The notes below the pieces were generated by a model, which worked only from the letters and a program-made list of their open reading frames with translations, was not told where the DNA came from and ran no database searches. This document shows, piece after piece, positions 1 to 4,925 of a DNA stretch of 6,158 nt (its first letter is position 1; each line of letters begins with the position of its first letter). The position numbers were made by a program, and so were the translations under genes. This DNA comes from CAYJOG01 sp964371695 [NCBI: uncultured bacterium] (GTDB lineage: Bacteria; CAYJOG01): contig CAYJOG010000187.1 in assembly GCA_964371695.1 (NCBI GenBank), positions 1-6,158 of the forward strand. The letters run 5' to 3'.

Positions 1-401
1 ACCTTGCTCAGATCCTCTTCGCTTTCCACCGGCGTGATGAACCCGCCATCCACCGAGTTGCGGTAAAAAATGCGGGCATAACTGGGCGCCACCACACACA
101 ACGCCCCTGCCTCTCGCAGACAAAAGGGCGCGTGCTCGCGGCTGGAGCCACACCCAAAATTGTTGCCCGCCACGATCACGGCAAACTCGGTGTGAGACTG
201 ACCCGGGGCTACAAAAGGCACACCCCCCTGGGGCAGACCGCTTTGGGCCGGGGGCACGCCGCACAGGGCGTTTTGGGCATAGAGCTTGCGTTCTTCAGGG
301 TTTTCCATGCTGTACACCAGATGGCTGGCCGGAATGATCTGGTCGGTGTCTATGTTCTCACCCAGCACAAACGCCTTGCCCGTGATTTGTGTCTGAAACA
401 T
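1..401 (-). CDS. leuD: 3-isopropylmalate dehydratase small subunit (partial, 3' end outside window)
   Basis: This is the swivel-domain subunit that, with the large Fe-S subunit LeuC, isomerises 2-isopropylmalate to 3-isopropylmalate in cytoplasmic leucine synthesis. The 133 visible codons show the family signatures in order: NIDTDQIIP at residues 16-24, the loop HLVY at 27-30, NFGCGSSREHAP at 81-92, and YARIFYRNSVDGGF at 108-121. As I recall, a loop of the YLV type favours isopropylmalate and YLRT favours homoaconitate, so HLVY supports LeuD over homoaconitase; this part is inference. The segment between the loop and the NFGCGSSREHAP motif is long, as in plant-type LeuD proteins, so the full protein is probably 160-200 residues. 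The ATG at 401-399 overlaps the TGA of the upstream epimerase gene by one base and has its own Shine-Dalgarno. No LeuC is in view. Confidence 0.93.
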   Translation of the reverse strand, partial: MFQTQITGKAFVLGENIDTDQIIPASHLVYSMENPEERKLYAQNALCGVPPAQSGLPQGGVPFVAPGQSHTEFAVIVAGNNFGCGSSREHAPFCLREAGALCVVAPSYARIFYRNSVDGGFITPVESEEDLSK

Positions 402-811
402 CAGTGGTCCCCTTCCATGGGTTGAGCGAACTCCATGAGCACGCCGCCGGTGTGTTTGGGATGCAGAAAGTTGATGAGGCAGTTGTGCGCCCCCGGCTTG
501 CCCGCCTCATAAAGGGGCGGCGTGTTTTTGTCCCGCAGCTCGGCCTCCATGGCCTTCAGGTCATCCACCTCAAAAGCCAGGTGGTGCAAACCGGGGCCGC
601 GTTTTTCCAGATGTTTGGCGATGGGAGAATCGTCATTCAGCGGCTCCAGCAGTTCCACCGGCAGATTGCCGATCTGCACAAAAGCCACACGCACGCCTTC
701 GCGCTCGTTCACCTCGGTGTGTACCGGCTCGGTGCTGAGGGACTGGTAAAACGGCAGGGCCTCTTCAAGACTTTTGACGGCAATGGCCACGTGGGCGACT
801 CGTTTGATCAT
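401..811 (-). CDS. Methylmalonyl-CoA epimerase-like VOC protein
   Basis: The 136-residue protein matches the usual length and pattern of methylmalonyl-CoA epimerase, which interconverts (S)- and (R)-methylmalonyl-CoA in propionyl-CoA metabolism. It is a single vicinal-oxygen-chelate unit with two beta-alpha-beta modules. Recognisable stretches are VAHVAIAV (residues 5-12), VELLEP (52-57), DSPIAKHLEKRGPGLHHLAF (61-80) and LHPKHTGGVLMEFAQP (116-131). Likely metal ligands are His7, His76 or His77, and Glu127, with Glu53 in the pocket; these are assigned by family pattern. The ATG at 811 is the only possible start: going upstream in frame, a TAG is met before any other ATG, GTG or TTG. No Shine-Dalgarno precedes it. 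It overlaps leuD by one base (TGATG), so the two are probably one operon. Another VOC activity is possible, because no mutase or propionyl-CoA carboxylase gene is in view. Confidence 0.85.
   Translation of the reverse strand: MIKRVAHVAIAVKSLEEALPFYQSLSTEPVHTEVNEREGVRVAFVQIGNLPVELLEPLNDDSPIAKHLEKRGPGLHHLAFEVDDLKAMEAELRDKNTPPLYEAGKPGAHNCLINFLHPKHTGGVLMEFAQPMEGDH
409..416 (-). promoter_or_regulatory. Shine-Dalgarno of leuD inside the epimerase gene
   Basis: On the minus strand GGAAGGGG lies 7 bases before the ATG at 401. It sits within the last codons of the epimerase gene, so leuD is set up for coupled translation with its own ribosome site. Confidence 0.7.
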
Positions 812-817
812 GCCCGC

Positions 818-846
818 ACTATAAAAGCCGGGCTACAGCAGCACAA
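818..846 (-). promoter_or_regulatory. Candidate sigma-70 promoter of the epimerase-leuD pair
   Basis: On the minus strand TTGTGC (846-841) is followed after 17 bases by TATAGT (823-818). The -10 box matches TATAAT at five of six positions; the -35 box is weak. The expected transcription start falls at or next to the ATG at 811, so a transcript from here would be leaderless. Confidence 0.4.
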
Positions 847-858
847 CGGACGGCCGCT

Positions 859-967
859 TAATGGTTCATTCGACTCAAAATGAGTAGCAACGATGTCCCC
901 ATCGCTGCTGAAACAGTGCGGTGGGGACACCGCACCTACTCCTCATTTTTAAACAAATGAACCATTA
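859..967. repeat. Palindromic MITE-like or REP-like element
   Basis: The non-coding gap between the epimerase start and the next minus-strand stop is filled by nested inverted repeats. The outer arms are a perfect 12-bp inverted repeat, TAATGGTTCATT at 859-870 and AATGAACCATTA at 956-967. Inside these, AAAATGAG pairs with CTCATTTT. The core can fold two exclusive ways. TGTCCCCATCGC (894-905) pairs with GCGGTGGGGACA (918-929) with one G-T pair, or GTGCGGTG (916-923) pairs with CACCGCAC (928-935) around a GGGA loop. If the outermost TA on each side is a duplicated target, the element is 861-965 with 10-bp terminal repeats, as in IS630/mariner-derived MITEs. No open reading frame inside looks coding. 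Its repeated nature is inferred from structure; no second copy is in this window. Confidence 0.6.
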
Positions 968-977
968 GCAGCTTTGT

Positions 978-2537
978 TCAGGTCTTTTTCTTCCAGAAAT
1001 ACGTGGTCCCCTTGTCTGCCGAAAACAGCGGCGTGGCTTTTACCCCGCCCAGGCTGTTCTGATAAAACACCGTCACCGGCTGGTGCCACAGAAACACCCA
1101 CGGGGCCAGGTCATGCACCATGGCGTCTGCTTTTTCATACAGCCCCAGGCGGGTTTTGTCGTCGGGCGTGGTCTGGGCCTGTGTGATGAATTCATCCAAC
1201 TCAGGATTTTGCAAACGTGCCCGGTTGCCACCGCCCCCCAGGTTCTGGCTGTGAAAGAGGGGGAACAAAAAGTTTTCCGCATCGGCGTAATCGGCAAACC
1301 AGTTCATCAAGAACAGGGGCGCTTCACCGGCGATGACCTTCTCCTTGAAAGCCGCGCTTTCCAGGGGCCTGATTTCCGCCTTCACCCCCACCTGGGACAG
1401 TTCGTGAGAAATCACCTCGGCCAGTTCGGTCTGGGCTTTGTCGGCCTTGTGCCACAACACGGTGTCGAAACCTTTTTCCAGGCCCGCCTTTTTCAGCAGA
1501 GCGGCGGCCTGTTTGGTGTTGGCGGCATAGGGAGCGACCCCGCTGTGGCCCGGCAGCGAAGGCGGCACCGGCCCGCTGGCCAACTGGTTGCGGCCCTGAT
1601 AAAGCTGGTCGTTGATGAGTTTGCGGTTGATGGCCATGTTCATGGCGCGGCGCACCAGCGGATTGTCAAACGGCGGTTTTTGTGTGTTCATGCCCAGATA
1701 AAACACGTTCAGGCCGGGGGCCTGGGCGTGGCCAAACTGGCCTTTGGGCAACGCCAACAGGCGGTTGACGGAAAGGTCTGACACATAGGTGTGGGGCATC
1801 AGGTGCAGCTTGCCCTGCTGAAAATCCGTTTCGGCGGCGCGTTCCTCGGTATAGAGCCGATAAGTCAGCCCCGGGACACCCGCCGAACCGGCGAAATAAC
1901 TGTTGTTGCGCTCCAGTTGCACTTCCAGACCCTTTTTCCATTCCACCAGGGAAAAAGGCCCGGTGCCGTTGGTCTCCAGGTTCAGGTTGCGGCCCGACTT
2001 GCTGGCCCAGTCTTTATCCAGCACATAGGCCCCGCTCATGGCCAGCAACCCCAGAAAGGGCGCGAATGGCCGGTTCAGCGTAATCACCACTTCCCCTGCC
2101 CCCCTGGCTTCCACTTTTTCCACCATGTTGTACCAGTCCAGAAAAGGGCTGGCCACGGCGCTGTCTTTCAGACGGGAGAGGGAAAACACCACGTCGGAGG
2201 CGTCCAGAGTCTGGCCGCCGTGAAAGGTCACCCCTGGGCGAAGGGTGAAAACATAGGTCTTGCCATCAGGCGAAATGGTCCATTTTTCGGCCAGGGCGGC
2301 CTTGGGGGTGAGTTTTTCGTCAAAGGCCACCAGACCGTCATAAATCTTGGCCAGCACCTCGGCGGTGGCGTCGTTGTTCAGGGCCGGGTCCAGCGTGGTG
2401 GGGTCGCGCTTAAGCGCGATGATCACCGGGCCATCGGCGGACTGGGAAGGAGGGGCTTTTTGTGGCTTGCAGCCGGTGAGCAGGCCCAGAAAACCTGCGA
2501 TCAGTAGCGTCAGGGGCAGTGGCATCAAGCGGGACAT
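978..2537 (-). CDS. Family 5 extracellular substrate-binding lipoprotein (peptide/nickel ABC transporter type)
   Basis: This is a 519-residue solute-binding protein of the SBP_bac_5 (DppA/OppA) family, which delivers oligopeptides or similar ligands to an ABC importer. Residues 1-22 are a lipoprotein signal with lipobox LLTG before Cys23, so it is expected to be membrane-anchored in the periplasm. Family features follow: LKRDPTTLDPALNNDATAE near residues 42-60, the signature with AEKWTISPDGKTYVFTLRPG at 83-102 followed by VTFHGG, NGTGPFSLVEWKKG in the middle, and an ADYADAENFLFPLF stretch near the C-terminus. The frame is open further upstream to 2660, but I chose the ATG at 2537 because it gives a compact signal peptide directly before the lipobox. 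No good Shine-Dalgarno supports it, and the ATG four codons later is an alternative. No permease or ATPase gene is adjacent, so the transporter partner and ligand are unknown. Confidence 0.9.
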   Translation of the reverse strand: MSRLMPLPLTLLIAGFLGLLTGCKPQKAPPSQSADGPVIIALKRDPTTLDPALNNDATAEVLAKIYDGLVAFDEKLTPKAALAEKWTISPDGKTYVFTLRPGVTFHGGQTLDASDVVFSLSRLKDSAVASPFLDWYNMVEKVEARGAGEVVITLNRPFAPFLGLLAMSGAYVLDKDWASKSGRNLNLETNGTGPFSLVEWKKGLEVQLERNNSYFAGSAGVPGLTYRLYTEERAAETDFQQGKLHLMPHTYVSDLSVNRLLALPKGQFGHAQAPGLNVFYLGMNTQKPPFDNPLVRRAMNMAINRKLINDQLYQGRNQLASGPVPPSLPGHSGVAPYAANTKQAAALLKKAGLEKGFDTVLWHKADKAQTELAEVISHELSQVGVKAEIRPLESAAFKEKVIAGEAPLFLMNWFADYADAENFLFPLFHSQNLGGGGNRARLQNPELDEFITQAQTTPDDKTRLGLYEKADAMVHDLAPWVFLWHQPVTVFYQNSLGGVKATPLFSADKGTTYFWKKKT

Positions 2538-2663
2538 GAACGGCAGACTAACACCCCACGAACAAAAAATCATTGCATGGGCAGGCGCGGTAAGCCCTTC
2601 TGCCTTGCACTTGTCCGGGTGCTGCTTAAACTTTTCTTCATCCTTTCTTTTCCTGATCACAAC
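2538..2663. promoter_or_regulatory. Divergent intergenic region between two substrate-binding protein genes
   Basis: This 126-bp spacer must hold both 5' regions. On the plus strand TTGCAC (2605-2610), 16 bases, then TAAACT (2627-2632) is a plausible but weak sigma-70 promoter for the PhnD-like gene. I see no convincing promoter toward the lipoprotein gene, no clear Shine-Dalgarno before either start, and no obvious operator palindrome. Confidence 0.35.
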
Positions 2664-3650
2664 ATGACCACAAAATCATCCCTCCCTCGCCCAAAACGAC
2701 ACCTCTGTGCAGCCCTTGCCACCCTGTTGGGTGTTTTTTTGATCACCCGGACAGCCCGTGCGGGGGGGCCTTACATCTTCCTGATGAGCTTTGGCGACAC
2801 CGGCGCGGGCATGACAGCCGACCGGGTCAAGGGCATTTTCGACCAGTTGTTCATGACGGTGGAAAAAAAGACCAGCATCAAGATAAAAGGGGAGATCATC
2901 CCCAGCGCCAACAACAAACATTATTCCTTCATCATTGACGACATTCTGGCCCGCATGAAGGTCGGCAAAGGCCAGGTCACGCTGCTTTCGCCCGGCGAAT
3001 ATCACAGGGCCGGGCGCAGGGGACATCAGGTGAAACTGTGGATGTCCATGACCGTGAACATGCAGAAGCTGAGCCAGTTCTGCGTATACACCAAGGCGGG
3101 CGGCCCCATCAAATCCCTCAAAGATTTGAAAGGAAAAGCCTTTGCAGGCATGGATGAATACGTCGCCGTGCGCACACTGTTCGCCAAAGAAGGCGTGAAC
3201 GAGCCGCTCTGGAAGTTTTTTGGCTCCATTCCCCTCAAGGATTCTTCTTCCGAAAACTTTGAAGCCATTTTGAGCGGCAAGCTGGCGGGCATGGCACAGA
3301 GCGCCTTTGGCTACAAGTTTCTGGTGCAACAGAACCCGAAATTCAAGGGGGTGCGGCCCTTCAAATGCCTGGACCAATACCCCAACCAGCTGATCGTGAC
3401 GGTGCCGAGTGTGAACCCCGCCGACAGCAACACCCTCACCAGCGTGCTGGTCAACGCCCACCGCGACCCGGAGTTCCGATCGGCCAAGTGGTTTTTTCTG
3501 GCCATCAACGGGGCGTTTTTTCCGGCGGACGCCTCGCTGCTGGCCGGTTTTCAGCAACTGATGAAAGACGCCACCGCCAAGGGTTATGTCAAAGAAGAAG
3601 ACGAATGGTTCACCAAAGTGCTGCCGGTGATGTACAAACAGCAGAAATAG
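2664..3650 (+). CDS. PhnD-like periplasmic substrate-binding protein
   Basis: The 328-residue exported protein resembles the PhnD/phosphate-phosphonate type of ABC solute-binding proteins. Residues 1-33 form a Sec signal peptide: basic RPKRH, hydrophobic AALATLLGVFLI, and ARA before Gly34. The mature part begins with a strand (PYIFLMSFGDTG). It has ADRVKGIFDQLF at 52-63, SLKDLKGKAFAGMDEY at 151-166, a hinge-like stretch around FEAILSGKLAGMAQSAFG (199-216), and a helical C-terminus ending VLPVMYKQQK. SLKDLKGK followed by a strand is common in PhnD-like and related type II binding proteins. The frame is open upstream to 2577, but the ATG at 2664 places the signal peptide correctly. No Shine-Dalgarno is evident there, the preceding bases being pyrimidine-rich. 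It has no transporter partner in view. The ligand cannot be told from the sequence; phosphonate specificity should not be assumed. Confidence 0.72.
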   Translation: MTTKSSLPRPKRHLCAALATLLGVFLITRTARAGGPYIFLMSFGDTGAGMTADRVKGIFDQLFMTVEKKTSIKIKGEIIPSANNKHYSFIIDDILARMKVGKGQVTLLSPGEYHRAGRRGHQVKLWMSMTVNMQKLSQFCVYTKAGGPIKSLKDLKGKAFAGMDEYVAVRTLFAKEGVNEPLWKFFGSIPLKDSSSENFEAILSGKLAGMAQSAFGYKFLVQQNPKFKGVRPFKCLDQYPNQLIVTVPSVNPADSNTLTSVLVNAHRDPEFRSAKWFFLAINGAFFPADASLLAGFQQLMKDATAKGYVKEEDEWFTKVLPVMYKQQK

Positions 3651-3680
3651 CTTTTTATGCCCGGAACCCATTCAGCTCCC

Positions 3681-3839
3681 CTAACAAAACTCCCTCCATG
3701 GAGTTTTGTTAGCGCCGAGACGGGAAATGAATCCCCGTCTCGAGCGCGAAACCCTGCTGGTTTTCAACCTTCCGGGTTTCGGATGCGGGCCATCCAGGCC
3801 CGCAGAGTCCCTGACAAAACTGGTTTTGTCAGGGACTCT
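3681..3839. repeat. Array of five abutting stem-loops
   Basis: Nearly every base of this 159-bp stretch belongs to a perfect or near-perfect inverted repeat, and neighbouring stems touch or share a base. Stem 1: 3681-3693 with 3700-3712, 13 bp, loop CTCCAT. Stem 2: CGAGACGGG 3716-3724 with 3734-3742, extended by GCGC/GCGC past one bulged A (outer limits 3712-3747). Stem 3: CGAAACCC 3747-3754 with 3774-3781, with a small inner GGTT/AACC stem. Stem 4: TGCGGGCC 3784-3791 with 3797-3804, loop ATCCA. Stem 5: 3804-3820 with 3823-3839, 17 bp arms around TG. Stems 1 and 5 share the motif CT(A/G)ACAAAACT, so the ends resemble each other like terminal repeats. It lies wholly between the PhnD-like gene and the flagellin promoter region. 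It may be a dispersed palindromic repeat (BIME/MITE-like) or a structured RNA. Confidence 0.7.
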
Positions 3840-3847
3840 TGATTTTT
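3804..3847 (+). terminator. Candidate intrinsic terminator after the PhnD-like gene
   Basis: The fifth stem of the array (17-bp arms) is followed directly by TTGATTTTTT, which fits a hairpin plus T-tract. It would stop transcription coming from the PhnD-like gene before it reaches the flagellin promoter. It lies about 150 bases after the stop codon, so it could equally be incidental to the repeat. Confidence 0.4.
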
Positions 3848-3866
3848 TGAACTCTTGCGCCGATTC
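3840..3866 (+). promoter_or_regulatory. Candidate sigma-28 (FliA) promoter of the flagellin gene
   Basis: TGATTTTT (3840-3847), 11 bases, then GCCGATTC (3859-3866) matches the FliA consensus TAAAGTTT-N11-GCCGATAA at five of eight and six of eight positions. Flagellin genes are classic FliA targets. The -10 element is good; the -35 element is poor. Confidence 0.45.
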
Positions 3867-3875
3867 TGTTAAGAT
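3847..3875 (+). promoter_or_regulatory. Alternative sigma-70 promoter of the flagellin gene
   Basis: TTGAAC (3847-3852), 17 bases, then TAAGAT (3870-3875) gives four of six matches in each box at ideal spacing. It overlaps the FliA candidate, so only one may be used, or both may be. Confidence 0.35.
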
Positions 3876-3892
3876 ATATGCGCACATCCAGG

Positions 3893-3898
3893 AAGGAG
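3893..3898 (+). promoter_or_regulatory. Shine-Dalgarno of the flagellin gene
   Basis: AAGGAG lies 7 bases before the ATG at 3906, a strong site that fixes the start. Confidence 0.85.
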
Positions 3899-3905
3899 TG
3901 TTTCC

Positions 3906-4748
3906 ATGTCAAACAGCGTGGGTAGTATCCAGACCAATGTTTCTGCGCTCAACGGATTGGCGCAGATCAAGAAAACCAGCAGCAAGCTGAGCGTGAACCT
4001 TCAGCAGCTTTCCTCGGGCAAGCACCTCGTCAATGCGTCCGTCTCCCCGGCGGATCTGGCCATCGCCACCGCCTTTGAATCGCAGGTGCGGGGCTATGAC
4101 GTGGCGGTGCAGAACGCCCAGGACGCCGTGAACCTGGCCCAGACCGCCGACGCCTCGCTGAACAGCACCACCGACGTGCTGCTGCGCCAGCGGGACATCG
4201 CCGTGCGCGCCGCCAACGACGCCACCCTCACCGCCGCCGACCGCCAGAACCTGAACAACGAGTTTCAGGCCCTCACTCAAGAGGTGGACCGTCAGGCCCA
4301 GACCGCCGACTTCAACAACAAACAACTGCGCGACGGCAGCTATGGCACACAGGTGGCCCAGGTTGGCCCCAACGCCGGAGTTGAAAATCAGGTGAACGTC
4401 ACCCTGAACGACACCACCGCCGGTGCAGGCGGCCTGAACACCACCGGGTCTTCGGTGGACACCGTGGCCAACGCCCAGAACGCCATCGCCGAAATTGATC
4501 AGGCCCTTTCGCAGGTGGCCACCGAGCGCAGCAACGTGGGCGTCACCCAGCGGCGTCTGGAATCTTCGGCCAACGACGCCGTGAACCAGCGCATCAACCT
4601 GGATGAAGCCCGCAGCCGCGTGGAAGACACCGACTTCATCCGCCGCTCAGCCGAAAACGCCCAGTTGCGCATTCAGCTCAATCTGCAAGTGGCCCTGCAA
4701 AGCCACGCCCAGGTGGGCAACAAGGCGCTGGCCAGTTTGCTGAAATAA
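3906..4748 (+). CDS. fliC: Flagellin (short form, D0-D1 domains)
   Basis: This is the 280-residue subunit of the flagellar filament, exported through the flagellar type III apparatus and so without a signal peptide. The N-terminal D0-D1 part (about residues 1-140) keeps the pattern VSALNGLAQIKKTSSKL, LQQLSSGKHLVNAS, DLAIATAFESQVRGYDVAVQ and VNLAQTADASLN, then a long helix to FNNKQLRDGS. The C-terminal part (about 190-280) carries AIAEIDQALSQVATERSNVG, QRRLESS, EARSRVEDTDF and a final helix ending in LASLLK. The middle is only about 50 residues, rich in Thr, Asn and Gly, so the surface D2/D3 domains are absent. There is no Cys or Trp, as is usual for flagellins. The gene stands alone between its own promoter candidates and a strong terminator. 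Species with such short flagellins often carry several paralogues, so the symbol is generic. Confidence 0.95.
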   Translation: MSNSVGSIQTNVSALNGLAQIKKTSSKLSVNLQQLSSGKHLVNASVSPADLAIATAFESQVRGYDVAVQNAQDAVNLAQTADASLNSTTDVLLRQRDIAVRAANDATLTAADRQNLNNEFQALTQEVDRQAQTADFNNKQLRDGSYGTQVAQVGPNAGVENQVNVTLNDTTAGAGGLNTTGSSVDTVANAQNAIAEIDQALSQVATERSNVGVTQRRLESSANDAVNQRINLDEARSRVEDTDFIRRSAENAQLRIQLNLQVALQSHAQVGNKALASLLK

Positions 4749-4768
4749 CAAAACCTCACTGAATTGAC

Positions 4769-4799
4769 AAAAAGGCCCTCTTCACCGGAGGGCTTTTTT
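4769..4799 (+). terminator. Intrinsic terminator of the flagellin gene
   Basis: GCCCTC (4775-4780) pairs with GAGGGC (4788-4793) around a 7-base loop, followed by six T residues. Five A residues on the left can pair with the T-tract, so it may also work in the reverse direction. It begins about 20 bases after the flagellin stop codon. Confidence 0.88.
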
Positions 4800-4832
4800 A
4801 TGCCCGGCGTCAGGCTTTGTGGCGTCCCCCCG

Positions 4833-4860
4833 TTGAATAAACGCCCCGGCGCGCTAAATT
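4833..4860 (+). promoter_or_regulatory. Candidate sigma-70 promoter of asd
   Basis: TTGAAT (4833-4838), 16 bases, then TAAATT (4855-4860) is the best promoter-like pair in the 125-bp gap between the flagellin terminator and asd. Each box matches at four of six positions. It would give a leader of about 60 bases. Confidence 0.4.
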
Positions 4861-4913
4861 ACCGTTCCCTGTTTGCGCCACCGGGCAAAAGCAGGCGAAA
4901 GACCGCACGTTCA

Positions 4914-4919
4914 AAGGAG
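4914..4919 (+). promoter_or_regulatory. Shine-Dalgarno that decides the asd start
   Basis: AAGGAG lies 6 bases before the ATG at 4926. The same frame is open back to 4764, but that upstream ATG lies inside the flagellin terminator, so 4926 is the real start. Confidence 0.88.
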
Positions 4920-4925
4920 TCGTCA

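Noticed and set aside
917-935. Strong hairpin downstream of the lipoprotein gene as its intrinsic terminator
   Set aside because: On the minus strand it is not followed by a T-tract, and the hairpin is better explained as part of the palindromic element.
3651-3664. TTTTTATGCCCGG present at 3652-3664 and again at 4795-4807, after two different genes
   Set aside because: A 13-base match, partly a T-run, may be chance; the second copy is explained by the terminator T-tract, and there is no third clean copy.
2676-3671. Long minus-strand open frame opposite the PhnD-like gene (331 codons)
   Set aside because: The plus strand has a proper signal peptide and binding-protein features; the antisense translation has the typical His/Gly/Phe shadow composition.
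3657-3887. Small open frames on both strands through the five-hairpin array
   Set aside because: The two strands give similar peptides such as VPDKT(G/S)FVRDS because the DNA is palindromic; there is no ribosome site, and the structure explains them.
3804-3905. Sigma-54 promoter before the flagellin gene
   Set aside because: I found no GG-N10-GC pair with the right flanks; the FliA-like and sigma-70-like boxes fit better.
4764-4925. N-terminal extension of the asd frame by 54 codons
   Set aside because: The upstream ATG lies within the flagellin terminator, has no ribosome site, and the extension resembles nothing in the family; AAGGAG before 4926 fixes the start.
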